A DNA stretch of 64,000 nucleotides, taken from contig NZ_JAGIYY010000004.1 in NCBI RefSeq assembly GCF_017813335.1, positions 186,001 to 250,000 of the forward strand. Direction: 5' to 3'. The translations under genes were made by a program, and so were the position numbers. Positions 27,115 through 35,938 of this stretch are shown here, piece by piece. Source of the stretch: Tianweitania sediminis. Its GTDB lineage: Bacteria > Pseudomonadota > Alphaproteobacteria > Rhizobiales > Rhizobiaceae. A model generated the notes under the pieces. It worked only from the letters and a program-made list of their open reading frames with translations, did no database searches and was not told where the DNA came from. Within the stretch, counting starts at the first letter, position 1. Each line of letters begins with the position of its first letter.

Positions 27115-27717
27115 TTACATGCGTTCCATGCGCACTTTCAAAAGGCGCAGGATGCGGCTTTCGAAGTTGATGCCCTCGATCTTGTCGAAGCGCTCTTGAG
27201 CCTTGTCGTGGGCTGCAAGGACCTGTTCCGTCACGGCTTCGACCTTCGCCTGAGCGTCCGCGCAGGTCTTGAAGCGGCCGAGGCCCGCAATGGCGGTTTC
27301 CAGATCGCGCGCATGGTTCTTCGCGATGATCACGTGAGATTCTTCGTGCCGCTTGATGTCGGCTGAAAGCGTATCCCAGATCAGCGCCACGTCTTGTTCG
27401 GCGCGCCGCCGCATCTTCCAGCGCGGTAGGATCACCTTGGCGCGAACCGTCACCCCGACCTTGGCGATCCGGCAAAAGCCTTTCTGTTCCGCGTAGCCGA
27501 CCTTGGAGGTAAACTCCATTTGGGTGGCGCCCGGATGTCGCTTGCCCGTGTTCTTCATCTGCGGGCCGCGTTTCGAAAGCTCCTTTTCGAGCTCTTCGAG
27601 CGTGCGGCCGCCGATGCTGAAGTAGCTGTAGCTTTTCAGCATGGAGGCGGCAGGCGCGGGCGCGGCAAGCGCCGTGAGCCCAATCGCCAGGGCCAATACC
27701 CGCACAACCTGCTTCAT
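27115..27717 (-). CDS. DUF922 family secreted putative metalloprotease
   Basis: A 200-residue exported protein. The signal peptide ends near APAPA-A. The mature domain contains HEESH (HExxH) near residue 120 within an IKRHEESHVIIAKNHA helix, the feature for which DUF922 proteins are predicted to be zinc-dependent proteases. No protease activity is proven for this branch to my knowledge. An earlier part (YSYFSIGGRTLEELEKEL) matches the N-terminal family signature. The start at 27717 is the first one giving a signal peptide; the longer open frame upstream is antisense to folP. Confidence 0.8.
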   Translation of the reverse strand: MKQVVRVLALAIGLTALAAPAPAASMLKSYSYFSIGGRTLEELEKELSKRGPQMKNTGKRHPGATQMEFTSKVGYAEQKGFCRIAKVGVTVRAKVILPRWKMRRRAEQDVALIWDTLSADIKRHEESHVIIAKNHARDLETAIAGLGRFKTCADAQAKVEAVTEQVLAAHDKAQERFDKIEGINFESRILRLLKVRMERM

Positions 27718-27843
27718 CACCGGGATCTCCGTTCCATCCGACCATGCGCTACACGCTCTTCGAGGGCAATGGCGCCTGGGTCTCGTGCTGCCGCTTGTGG
27801 CTCCGGCGTTGCATTTGCGCCGCGTCCGCCCCATAGCGCCAGC

Positions 27844-28716
27844 ATGGCAACAACCAGGATCCCCGCCCGACAGTGGCGTTTGGCGCACGGACGAGCTTTG
27901 ACGCTTGGTCCTGCGGCGCAGATCATGGGCGTCCTCAACGTCACGCCCGACAGCTTTTCCGACGGGGGCCAGTTCACAACGAACGATGCCATCTTGCGGC
28001 AGGCCGGGCGGCTGGTTGAAGAAGGGGCGGTCATCATCGACATCGGCGGGGAGTCGACGCGGCCCGGCCACAAAGCGGTTTCGCCGCAGGAAGAACAGCG
28101 GCGAGTTCTCCAGGCGATCGAGGCTGTCTCGCAACGGTTCGATGTGCTGATCTCCATTGACACCTACCGCGCCGAAACCGCGCGCCTTGCGGTGGATGCG
28201 GGTGCCCATATCGTCAACGACGTTTGGGGGCTGCAGCGCGAGCCTGGCATCGCGGAGGTTGCCGCCGCGACCGGGGCAGGGCTGGTGATCATGCATACCA
28301 ACCGCGGCCGCACTGCGTTGCCGGATCCCATTGAAGACCAGCAGCACTTTCTTTCGCGCTCTCTTGCCATCGCCGCACAAGCGGGCGTCGCCGAGGGTCA
28401 GATCGTGCTTGATCCCGGCTTCGGCTTCGGCAAGGAAACGGTGGAAGCGAACATGGCGCTGATGGTCCGCGCCGCCGAACTTCACGGCCTTGGGTTTCCC
28501 TTGCTCGTGGGCACCTCGCGAAAGCGCTTCATCGGCACCCTGACTGGGCGTGAACCGGGCGACAGGGCGGCCGGCACGGCGGCAACCAGCGTGATCCTGC
28601 GGCTCGCCGGATGCGCCCTGTTTCGCGTCCACGATGTCGCGATCAACAAGGACGCGCTGGCGATCGCCGATGCTATGCTGGCAACACGCATGGCAAGCGA
28701 GGGCACGGAAGCTTGA
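27844..28716 (+). CDS. folP: Dihydropteroate synthase
   Basis: Joins p-aminobenzoate to hydroxymethyl-dihydropterin diphosphate in folate synthesis; the target of sulfonamides. The 290-residue TIM barrel has the DHPS signatures MGVLNVTPDSFSDGG, IIDIGGESTRPG, ISIDTYRAE, LDPGFGFGKE and VGTSRKRFIG, in order. The ATG at 27844 is preferred because the open frame upstream overlaps the divergent DUF922 gene. Its TGA overlaps the start of folB. It is the first gene of folP-folB-folK. Confidence 0.95.
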   Translation: MATTRIPARQWRLAHGRALTLGPAAQIMGVLNVTPDSFSDGGQFTTNDAILRQAGRLVEEGAVIIDIGGESTRPGHKAVSPQEEQRRVLQAIEAVSQRFDVLISIDTYRAETARLAVDAGAHIVNDVWGLQREPGIAEVAAATGAGLVIMHTNRGRTALPDPIEDQQHFLSRSLAIAAQAGVAEGQIVLDPGFGFGKETVEANMALMVRAAELHGLGFPLLVGTSRKRFIGTLTGREPGDRAAGTAATSVILRLAGCALFRVHDVAINKDALAIADAMLATRMASEGTEA

Positions 28717-29081
28717 GATACACGATCCGGTTGATGAACTGCGCATTCTTCGCGCGACACGGGGTGCTGGAAGAAGAAGCACGGCTCGGCCAGCGCTTCT
28801 TTGTTGATGCCGTGCTCCATGTGGAAGGCGGCGATGCAGTGGAGTCTGATTTGATCGAGGGCACGGTCCATTATGGACAAGCCTTCCAACGCATCGAGCA
28901 CATCGTCACAACCACGCGGCGCGCACTGATCGAAACGTTGGCTCTGGACATCGCCCAGTCGCTTTGCGCCGGGTTTCCGCAGATCCAGGTGGCAGAAGTC
29001 ACCGTCCGGAAGCCAAGCGCTCCCGTTCCTGGCGTCCTGGATTACGTTGAAACCACCGTGCGCTGGCCAGCGGATGGCTGA
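28713..29081 (+). CDS. folB: Dihydroneopterin aldolase
   Basis: Cleaves dihydroneopterin to hydroxymethyl-dihydropterin in folate synthesis. The 122-residue sequence shows the family pattern CAFFARHGVLEEEARLGQRFFVDA near the N-terminus and the VRKPSAPVPG motif near the C-terminus. A TTG start at 28713 is proposed: it overlaps the folP stop as TTGA, is preceded by GAGGG, and gives RYTIRLMNCAFFARHG as in homologues. The first in-frame ATG (28734) would remove the first beta-strand. The 3' end overlaps folK by 8 bp. Confidence 0.9.
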   Translation: MRYTIRLMNCAFFARHGVLEEEARLGQRFFVDAVLHVEGGDAVESDLIEGTVHYGQAFQRIEHIVTTTRRALIETLALDIAQSLCAGFPQIQVAEVTVRKPSAPVPGVLDYVETTVRWPADG

Positions 29082-29583
29082 GCGCAGGCACCACGCCTTC
29101 ATCGGGCTGGGCGGCAATCTCGGTGATCCGAAGGCGACGATGCGGGAAGCGCTTCTGCTTATTCAAAGCGATGCCATTCGCGTGGAAGCCGTGTCTTCGC
29201 TTTACCGCACGCCGCCCTGGGGCAAGGTTGACCAACCCGACTTTCTCAACGCAGTCGCATCTCTTCGAACGGCCCTTTCACCGCAATCGCTCCTTCAAGC
29301 CTGCCTCGAAGGGGAACGGCAACTCAAAAGAGAGCGCAAGGAGCGGTGGGGCCCGCGTCTGATCGACCTGGACATCCTTTGGTTCGACGGCCTTGCGGTA
29401 GCCGAACCGGAGCTTGAACTGCCGCATCCGCGGATCACCGAACGCGCCTTCGTTCTCGTGCCCTTCGCGGAGCTCGCCCCCGACCTGGTGCTCAAGGGCC
29501 GTTCGTTGCGCGATTGGCTGTCCGGGGTCGATCGAAGCGGCATCTCCGTCGTGGAGCCAGGCGCTGGTTGGGCGCTCGGCTGA
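29074..29583 (+). CDS. folK: HPPK: hydroxymethyl-dihydropterin pyrophosphokinase
   Basis: Transfers diphosphate from ATP to 6-hydroxymethyl-dihydropterin, producing the FolP substrate. The 169-residue protein has the HPPK signatures IGLGGNLGDP, SSLYRTPPWG, DFLNAV, RWGPRLIDLDILWF and LPHPRITERAFVLVP. It overlaps folB by 8 bp, so the three folate genes are translationally coupled. It ends 4 bp from the convergent antiporter gene, with no obvious terminator between them. Confidence 0.95.
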   Translation: MAERRHHAFIGLGGNLGDPKATMREALLLIQSDAIRVEAVSSLYRTPPWGKVDQPDFLNAVASLRTALSPQSLLQACLEGERQLKRERKERWGPRLIDLDILWFDGLAVAEPELELPHPRITERAFVLVPFAELAPDLVLKGRSLRDWLSGVDRSGISVVEPGAGWALG

Positions 29584-29587
29584 TCGA

Positions 29588-31438
29588 TTAAACCGGCGCG
29601 CTGTCGCCTTCTTCCATTCGGATTGCATCGGCGGCGCCGTCGTTCATGGCGCGCCCGCGACGCTTGGGCGTAGCGAGCGGAGCAGGAACGGGCATGTTGC
29701 CCTTCATGAAGCCGCGGCCGGCCTGCAGGCCGCCTGCAAGTTGGGCTTCGAACCGTGCATCGTCGCGCCGACGCACTTCGGCGATGGTTTCGGCCGCTTC
29801 TTCGTCATCGACGCCTAGGTGCTGCAAGGCAGTTTTGCCGAAAACGAGTGCGGATTCGAAGGTCTCGCGCATCTGGTACTCCACGCCCTCGCGCAGCAGC
29901 TCCATGGCCACGCCGCGATCAAAGGCGCGCGCGAAGACCGGGATCAGCGGGAACTCCTCACGCATCTGCTCGGCGATCCGCACGGCAACGTCGCCCTTGT
30001 CGACGCAAATCAGCACCGCCTTGGCCCGGCCTGCGCCGGCAGCATGGAGAATGTCGAGCCGCGCACCGTCTCCGTAATAAACCTTGAAGCCGAAATTGGA
30101 GGCAGCCTGGATCATCTCGACGTCGTTGTCGATGATCGTGACGTCCACGCCGCGCAGAAGAAGCGGCTGCGCCACGATCTGGGCGAAGCGTCCGAAGCCG
30201 ATGATCAGCACTGTGCCGTTCAGGCCATCGGCAACATCCACGTCGGCAAGCGAGGGCTGGTTTTCGGGCGTGAAGCGCCGATGCACGATCAACGCCAACG
30301 GGGTTACCACCATGGACATGATGACGATGGCGGTCAGCGTGGCGTTGGCCTGTCCGTCGATGATCCCGGCAGTCTGGGCGGCACTGTAAAGCACAAAGGC
30401 AAATTCGCCCCCTTGCGCCATCAGCACGGCGCGGTCGAGCGACTCGCGATGCGATGAGCGGAGCCGACCCACGACGTAGATGCCGGCACCTTTTACGACC
30501 ATGTAGGCCAGCGTGTAGAAGGCGATCAGGTCCCAGGTCGCGGCCACCACGGCGAGATCGAGCGACATGCCCACCGCGAGGAAGAAGAGGCCAAGAAGAA
30601 TCCCGCGGAAGGGCTCGATATCCGCTTCCAGCTGGTGGCGAAACGTCGATTCCGAAAGGAGAACGCCGGCAAGAAAGGCACCCATGGCCATGGAAAGCCC
30701 GCCAAGCTGAAGTGCGAGCGCCGATCCCAGCACCACCAGAAGCGCCGCAGCCGTCATCACTTCGCGCGCATGGGCGTCCGCCAGAATGCGAAACAGCGGG
30801 TTCAGGAGATAGCGGCCGGCAACGATCAGGGCGACGATGCTTCCCATCCCGATCGCAATCGAAAGCAGTTGGCTGAGGATGCTCGCTTCGCCATGGTCGC
30901 CCGAAACGGGCCCGAGGAAAGCGACAAGCGCCAGAAGCGGCACGATCGCAAGATCCTCGAGAAGCAGGATGGACACCACGCTTTGCCCCGCCTCCGATGA
31001 CATGTCGCCGCGGTCTTCCAGAACCTGCATGACGATCGCCGTCGACGTCAGAACAAAGCCAGCGCCGGCAACAAAGGACTGAATGAGGGTGAAGCCCGTG
31101 AGGTAACCGACAAGCGTCAGGAGCAGCGCGCAGAACCCGACCTGAAGGACGCCCAAACCAAAGATCTGCCGCCGCAGACCCCAAAGGCGCGACGGGCGCA
31201 TTTCCAGTCCGATGATGAAAAGAAACATCACCACGCCGAGTTCGGCAACGGACAGAATGGACGCAGGATCATAAAACAAGCCGAGCCCAAATGGGCCGAT
31301 CAGGAGCCCGGCGGCAAGGTAGCCGAGGATAGAACCGAGGCCCAAGCGCTTGAAGATCGGAACCGCGATGACACCTGCTGCAAGCAACGCGACCACAGGC
31401 AGGAGGTCGACCCCGTGGTGAGCGGCTTCGTGTTCCAT
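29588..31438 (-). CDS. CPA2-family cation:proton antiporter with RCK domain (KefB/KefC-like)
   Basis: A 616-residue potassium/proton antiporter or glutathione-gated K+ efflux protein. Residues about 10-385 form the CPA2 membrane domain of roughly 12 helices (VPIFKRLGLGSILGYLAAGLL start). Residues about 405-520 form a RCK/TrkA-N Rossmann domain (IIGFGRFAQIVAQ, then a DND ligand motif, and YYGDGARLDILHAAG). The C-terminal tail is basic. It may protect against electrophiles through cytoplasmic acidification, as Kef does in E. coli, but I see no KefF/KefG-like ancillary gene beside it. Confidence 0.9.
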   Translation of the reverse strand: MEHEAAHHGVDLLPVVALLAAGVIAVPIFKRLGLGSILGYLAAGLLIGPFGLGLFYDPASILSVAELGVVMFLFIIGLEMRPSRLWGLRRQIFGLGVLQVGFCALLLTLVGYLTGFTLIQSFVAGAGFVLTSTAIVMQVLEDRGDMSSEAGQSVVSILLLEDLAIVPLLALVAFLGPVSGDHGEASILSQLLSIAIGMGSIVALIVAGRYLLNPLFRILADAHAREVMTAAALLVVLGSALALQLGGLSMAMGAFLAGVLLSESTFRHQLEADIEPFRGILLGLFFLAVGMSLDLAVVAATWDLIAFYTLAYMVVKGAGIYVVGRLRSSHRESLDRAVLMAQGGEFAFVLYSAAQTAGIIDGQANATLTAIVIMSMVVTPLALIVHRRFTPENQPSLADVDVADGLNGTVLIIGFGRFAQIVAQPLLLRGVDVTIIDNDVEMIQAASNFGFKVYYGDGARLDILHAAGAGRAKAVLICVDKGDVAVRIAEQMREEFPLIPVFARAFDRGVAMELLREGVEYQMRETFESALVFGKTALQHLGVDDEEAAETIAEVRRRDDARFEAQLAGGLQAGRGFMKGNMPVPAPLATPKRRGRAMNDGAADAIRMEEGDSAPV

Positions 31439-31526
31439 GATGGCCTCGCGTCAACTGAATCGTCGGCGCGCTGGCCGATGTGTTCAGTCATACAACGGCG
31501 AAGGCCGATCGCAAGTGACGGGCTGC

Positions 31527-32063
31527 TCAGTTCTTGGCGACGGTGCCCACCGCGGTGGCGTCCACCCGCTTCAAGCTCATGCCGATCACGGGCACCATGT
31601 CGTCGCTGACACGCACGGAGATGGTCACATTCATCGTGTCTTGATCTGCCAGCCGCGCCAGCATGGCGCCGCGCAGTTGCGAACGGTTCAAGCCGAACAC
31701 AGCCTTCTTTCCGTCCACGCTGCCAGAGATCACGTCTAGGCCCTTGCCTGCAGCGCCATCCAGGAAGGTGCCCGAATAGCTCTTTCCCTTTTTCTCGAAG
31801 GATGCCGACATGTTCTGCATGAAGACACCGACGCGGCAGCCGCCATCAAGAGCCATGCCGGTCTTTTCGGCGTGGCTCGAACCCTTGAAGTGGCAGTTGA
31901 ACTTGGTGCCCTTGTATTTGCCAGCCACGACTTCGCCGGCACCGGCCCAGGAGCCCTGGACGCCTTCAAAAAAGGTCTTGTCGTCTTCGGCCGCCATCAC
32001 GGGTGAAGCCGCAGACATGAGGGCCGCAAGAAGTGCCACGGCAGAAGCAAGAGCGCGTTTCAT
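31527..32063 (-). CDS. Secreted protein of unknown function
   Basis: A 178-residue protein with a clear signal peptide (hydrophobic ALASAVALLAALMSAAS, cleavage after VMA-A). The mature part, about 150 residues, is probably beta-rich, with alternating Gly/Lys strands, two Cys (FNCHF and GGCRVG) that could form a disulfide, and the conserved-looking phrases FFEGVQGSWAGAG and FGLNRSQLRGA. The latter part resembles lipocalin-like or calycin-type periplasmic proteins only in general character. I do not recognise the family. It lies between the antiporter gene and the ycjF-like gene on the same strand, 88 bp from the former. Confidence 0.7.
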   Translation of the reverse strand: MKRALASAVALLAALMSAASPVMAAEDDKTFFEGVQGSWAGAGEVVAGKYKGTKFNCHFKGSSHAEKTGMALDGGCRVGVFMQNMSASFEKKGKSYSGTFLDGAAGKGLDVISGSVDGKKAVFGLNRSQLRGAMLARLADQDTMNVTISVRVSDDMVPVIGMSLKRVDATAVGTVAKN

Positions 32064-32125
32064 TACAAGAAAACCCGAAGGAACCAGAAAGTCGGAGACG
32101 TGAGATTGACCATGCAGCCGAATGG

Positions 32126-33214
32126 TTAACGGTTGGTAGCCGGAGCGTTTTCTTTCGCGTCGCCATCCTGTTGCGCCCTCGTGAAAGCCGTGAGCGCCTG
32201 GAGGAAATCGGCGATGCCCGGTCGTCGCACGGCCATGAAGGGCAGTGGCCGCGCGGTTTCCATGGCAGCGAGCCCGATCCGCGCCGTCATCATGCCATTC
32301 ACCACGCCTTCGCCGAGCCGTGCCGACAGCCGTGCCGCTAGGCCCTGCCCCACCAGTTGCTGCACGAGACTGTCGCCGAAGGCCACCGTGCCGGTGATCG
32401 CAAGATGCGCAAGAACGTCTCGCGCGATGCGCATGAAGCCGAGCGTGCCGGGCCGCCCGCCATAAAGGTGAGCGATCCGCCGGATCAGCCGGGCGGCTTC
32501 AAACACCACGTAAGCGACATCGAACAACGCGCGCGGGCTCACGGCCGTCACCAGGCTTACGCGCTTGGCAGCATCCAGGATCATGATGCGTGCGCGGGCA
32601 TCCAGCGGCGTCAGCAACTCCGTTTCAGCCAGCCTCAGCCGATCCGTTCCGTCAATGATGTCGTCGCGCAACGCATCCATCGCACGTCGACCGGCAGCCG
32701 TTTCCGGTTTGGAAGACACGAAGGCGCTGAGGTCGTCGGCAAGGCGCTGGGCCTCCTTGGGATCGCCGCTCGCAACGACCTGCGCTGCGCGAGAATGAAA
32801 GCGCTCGATGGAGCGGAGCCGCGCAATCGCCAGAACTTCGCGTGAGATGATCACTAGCAGGGCAAGTGCGGCCACAACCGCAAGTCCCGCGCCAAGCCAG
32901 CCAAGCCACGGTGCCCTGGCAAACAGGTCGCGGATCAGCGCATCGACCCACAAGCCAAGTGCAAGAGAGATCAGGGCACCGACCGCGCCGAAGAACACGG
33001 CCGTCAGCGGCGACCGCTTGCGCCGTGGTGTGGCCGGCGGCGGATCTGCCACCACCACGTCCGGCTCGTCGAAGATGTCGTACTCGGCAGCGCGCACGGC
33101 CGAACTGTCCTTGATGGCGCGTGGCGTACGCGGCGGCAGGGGCGCTTCCGACCCCTTCGGAGCCTCCACCTTGAAAGCGGCGGGACGTCGTGGCGGTTGC
33201 GGCGGAAGGCTCAC
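32126..33214 (-). CDS. YcjF-like (TIGR01620/DUF697) membrane protein
   Basis: A 362-residue inner-membrane protein. A Pro-rich cytoplasmic N-terminus (about 1-65) precedes two membrane helices (about 68-90 and 100-120). A long soluble DUF697 region follows, including GTLGFMRIARDVLAHLAITG and LGEGVVNGMMTARIGLAAME. It pairs with YcjX throughout proteobacteria; in E. coli the pair belongs to the phage-shock/heat-shock regulon. The GTG start at 33214 overlaps the ycjX stop (GTGA), so the genes are translationally coupled. Confidence 0.9.
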   Translation of the reverse strand: MSLPPQPPRRPAAFKVEAPKGSEAPLPPRTPRAIKDSSAVRAAEYDIFDEPDVVVADPPPATPRRKRSPLTAVFFGAVGALISLALGLWVDALIRDLFARAPWLGWLGAGLAVVAALALLVIISREVLAIARLRSIERFHSRAAQVVASGDPKEAQRLADDLSAFVSSKPETAAGRRAMDALRDDIIDGTDRLRLAETELLTPLDARARIMILDAAKRVSLVTAVSPRALFDVAYVVFEAARLIRRIAHLYGGRPGTLGFMRIARDVLAHLAITGTVAFGDSLVQQLVGQGLAARLSARLGEGVVNGMMTARIGLAAMETARPLPFMAVRRPGIADFLQALTAFTRAQQDGDAKENAPATNR

Positions 33215-34671
33215 GCGAGTTGGTCTCCCAGCAGGAACTGCAAAGCCCGGTCGAGCCGGATATGAGGCAGGGACAGGGTCAGACCGGAAGCACCCTGTTC
33301 CAGCTTGGGGGGACGGAAGCGCACGAAGCGGATCGGATGACTGGAGCCATGGTCGCCGAAGATCGCGCCCGGCTGCGCAGGCAGATCACCAGGAAAGATC
33401 GCCGTTTCCGTTTGTCCGTCGAACCGTTCGCCGTCGATGGTTTCACCCGCCAAGGGCGTTCCGATGATCACAGGCAGGGCGTTCGAACCCTCATTGGCTG
33501 TGCCTTCGCGGGTCGCGCGCACGGCTGCCATAGCGACGACCTCCACCTGCGCGCCGACGAAATCAGCGCGGGCGATCGCTCGATCGGCGATGCGCCGGAC
33601 GATGGCCTGCAGCCTGTCGTGGCTTTCGTGGTGGATATGGTCCGCCTTGGTGGCGGCAATCAGGATCCGGTCGATGCGGCGGGAAAACAGGTCGGTGAGG
33701 ATGCTGCCGCGACCTTGCCGGAAACAGCCCAGGATTTCCGTCAGGGCACGTTCAAGATCGGCCACCGCGCCGGCACCGGCATTCATCGCCTGCATGGCGT
33801 CGACCAGAACGATCTGGCGGTCAAGCCGCGTGACGTGCTCGCGAAAGAACGGCTTCACCACATGGGTCTTGTAGGCCTCGAAGCGGCGCGCCATCATGGC
33901 GTGAAGCGAGCCGGGACGGGGGCGGCGCGCATCGTCGAGGCCGGGCAATGGAGCGAAGGTCAGGGCGGGCGAGCCTTCCAGATCGCCGGGCATCAAGAAG
34001 CGCCCGGGCGGAAGCGTGGAAAGCGCGCGGCTGTCGTCCTTCCCCGCCTTCAGATAGTTCGTAAAAATCTCAGCCAGATCCCGCGCTACCATCTCGTCGG
34101 CATCCCGGTCAGGATCCACCGCCGCGGCCGCCTTGCGCCAACCTGCCGATAGGTCGGCCCGCACGGGGGATGCGGCGAGTTCGAACACGTCACGCGAAAA
34201 GTCGGTGTAGCTCTTGCCGAGCAACGGAAGATCAAGCAGCCACTCGCCGGGATAATCAACGATATCAACCGAAAGGCGGCCGCGCGAAAACATGCGGTTC
34301 CAGCCCGACGCGGACTCATAATCGATGGTGAGCCGCAGTTCCGAGATCGCCCGCGTGGAGTCGGGCCAGACCCGCTGTTCCACAAGCGCGCGGATATGAT
34401 CTTCATATTGGAAGCGCGGCACCGCGTCGTCTGGCTGTTCTTCGAGGTAAGTGCGCGCGATGCGGCCAGATTTTTGCGCTTCGAACAGGGGGAGGCGACC
34501 CCCATGGATAAGATTATGCACGAGCGCGGAAATGAAGACCGTTTTGCCGGCCCGCGAAAGCCCCGTCACTCCGATCCGCAAGGAAGGGTTCACCAGGCCG
34601 GCTGCGCGTCCGCCGATTGTGTCAAACACGATCCGCGCTTCATCGGTCAGACTGGTCAAGGAAGACGCCAC
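33211..34671 (-). CDS. YcjX-like P-loop GTPase
   Basis: A 486-residue predicted GTP-binding protein of the YcjX/DUF463 family. The P-loop GLSRAGKTVFISAL lies near residue 38, DYPGEWLLDLPL supplies the G3-type DxPG motif and AATKADH acts as the base-recognition motif. The family is linked to stress response and partners with YcjF; the exact function is unresolved. A GTG start at 34671 is chosen because GGAG lies 5 nt upstream; a TTG at 34686 would add five residues. Confidence 0.9.
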   Translation of the reverse strand: MASSLTSLTDEARIVFDTIGGRAAGLVNPSLRIGVTGLSRAGKTVFISALVHNLIHGGRLPLFEAQKSGRIARTYLEEQPDDAVPRFQYEDHIRALVEQRVWPDSTRAISELRLTIDYESASGWNRMFSRGRLSVDIVDYPGEWLLDLPLLGKSYTDFSRDVFELAASPVRADLSAGWRKAAAAVDPDRDADEMVARDLAEIFTNYLKAGKDDSRALSTLPPGRFLMPGDLEGSPALTFAPLPGLDDARRPRPGSLHAMMARRFEAYKTHVVKPFFREHVTRLDRQIVLVDAMQAMNAGAGAVADLERALTEILGCFRQGRGSILTDLFSRRIDRILIAATKADHIHHESHDRLQAIVRRIADRAIARADFVGAQVEVVAMAAVRATREGTANEGSNALPVIIGTPLAGETIDGERFDGQTETAIFPGDLPAQPGAIFGDHGSSHPIRFVRFRPPKLEQGASGLTLSLPHIRLDRALQFLLGDQLA

Positions 34672-34746
34672 GCGAGCTCCATGCAAGTTGCCGCACGCAT
34701 ATAGAGCCGCAGATCCCGTTTTGTAATGTCGTGCTCCGCGCGAGCC

Positions 34747-35253
34747 TTAGCGCCCTTGAGGCTTGAGGAAGTGGACGACACGCCCTTTGCCGGTCTCGAT
34801 CCCTTCCAGAGTGCCCTCGAATTCCAGGATGGCCAAACCCGCTGTGGGGAATCCCGATCGCCGCATGTCGTCAGCCTTCGGATCGTTCGGTTGCGCCAGC
34901 GCCAAGGCAAGATCTTCCATCATCGGGTTGTGGCCAACCAGCATCAACGATGACGCGGCCTGTGCCTGATGAACCAGTTGGAGATAACCGGCGGCGTCGG
35001 CATTGTAGAGCGCGTCCGTCCATTCCGTGTCCACGGCGGGAAGCTTCGTTTGCGCGGCTTCCCATGTTTGGCGTGCCCGCAGGCCGGTGGAGCAGATCAC
35101 CTTCTCCGGCAGCAGGTTCTGCTCGGAAAGGGTGGCTCCCATGGCCCTTGCGTCGTCCAGCCCTCGGGGTTCGAGGGGACGATCGAAGTCGCGCATCCCT
35201 GATGCCGCAAACTGCGCTTTGGCGTGACGAAACAAAAACAGCCGGACTGGAAT
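34747..35253 (-). CDS. SixA-like histidine phosphatase
   Basis: A small histidine-phosphatase-superfamily (RHG/RHA) protein of about 168 residues. The catalytic motif is RLFLFRHAKAQ, with later ICSTGLRARQTW, and the second catalytic His is in LVGHNPMMEDL. SixA-type enzymes dephosphorylate phosphohistidine on Hpt or PTS proteins. No ATG, GTG or TTG lies before the first beta-strand. The best Shine-Dalgarno sequence (GGGAGG at 35259-35264) sits 5 nt before an ATT codon at 35253, giving (M)PVRLFLFRHAKA. A CTG (35241) or a TTG (35235) are poorer candidates because they cut into the first strand. Function is confident, start is not. Confidence 0.8.
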   Translation of the reverse strand: MPVRLFLFRHAKAQFAASGMRDFDRPLEPRGLDDARAMGATLSEQNLLPEKVICSTGLRARQTWEAAQTKLPAVDTEWTDALYNADAAGYLQLVHQAQAASSLMLVGHNPMMEDLALALAQPNDPKADDMRRSGFPTAGLAILEFEGTLEGIETGKGRVVHFLKPQGR

Positions 35254-35439
35254 AGGAGCCTCCCACGCAAACAGAATGTCGCGCGCATTCTTTAGCCAAT
35301 CGGTGCCCGGCCGGAAAGCAAGCTGCGTTCCGATTGAGCTTCGGCTGGTGTAGGGTCGCCGGGGTGTGGCGCTTAAGCCCTTGCGCTAGAACAACAATCT
35401 CGCGAAACTAACTTTCATGTGTCCGGGTCATCTGGCAGC

Positions 35440-35468
35440 TTGTGCAGGAATCTAGCTCGAAATATAAG
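35440..35468 (+). promoter_or_regulatory. dksA: Candidate sigma70 promoter for dksA
   Basis: TTGTGC (35440-35445), a 17-bp spacer and TATAAG (35463-35468) lie 31 bp upstream of the dksA start codon. This is the best promoter-like pair in the 246-bp gap between the sixA-like gene and dksA; the rest of the gap shows no gene. Confidence 0.5.
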
Positions 35469-35499
35469 GGCGCCGGGTTCAATGTTCTGGGGTGAGTCT

Positions 35500-35916
35500 A
35501 TGAGCGCGCTCGTGATCGAAGATTATGTACCCTCTGAAGAAGAGCCGTTCATGAATGATCGGCAGCGCTCCTACTTCCGTTCCAAGCTGATGAGCTGGAA
35601 GGGAGACATCCTGCGGGAAGCACGCGAAACGCTGGAACTTCTTCAGCAAGAAAACGCCAATCACCCTGACTTTGCCGACCGGGCTTCTTCCGAAACGGAT
35701 CGCTCCATCGAGCTTCGGGCCCGCGACCGCCAGCGCAAACTGATAGCCAAGATCGACGCGGCCCTGCAAAGGCTTGATGAAGGCACCTACGGCTATTGCG
35801 AAGAAACTGGTGAGCCGATAGCGCTGCGCCGTCTCGACGCCCGGCCGATCGCCACTCTGTCGATCGAAGCGCAGGAGCGCCATGAGCGGCGCGAAAAGGT
35901 GTATCGCGACGACTGA
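35500..35916 (+). CDS. dksA: RNA polymerase-binding transcription factor DksA
   Basis: Binds in the RNA polymerase secondary channel and, with ppGpp, resets transcription during starvation. The 138-residue protein has the coiled-coil with its DxxDxA-type tip (residues about 60-75) and the globular end GTYGYCEETGEPIALRRLDARP. Of the four zinc-finger cysteines of E. coli DksA only the first remains (C, then T, S and A at the other positions), so zinc is not expected to be bound; single-Cys DksA is known in other alphaproteobacteria such as Rhodobacter. The ATG at 35500 follows GGGGTGAG. An upstream in-frame start at 35419 lies before the promoter and is rejected. Confidence 0.93.
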   Translation: MSALVIEDYVPSEEEPFMNDRQRSYFRSKLMSWKGDILREARETLELLQQENANHPDFADRASSETDRSIELRARDRQRKLIAKIDAALQRLDEGTYGYCEETGEPIALRRLDARPIATLSIEAQERHERREKVYRDD

Positions 35917-35938
35917 GCGTCGGGTGAGATTGCGAATG

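Noticed and set aside
27718-28782. Upstream extension of the DUF922 frame across folP
   Set aside because: The extension is antisense to folP; the signal peptide starts at 27717.
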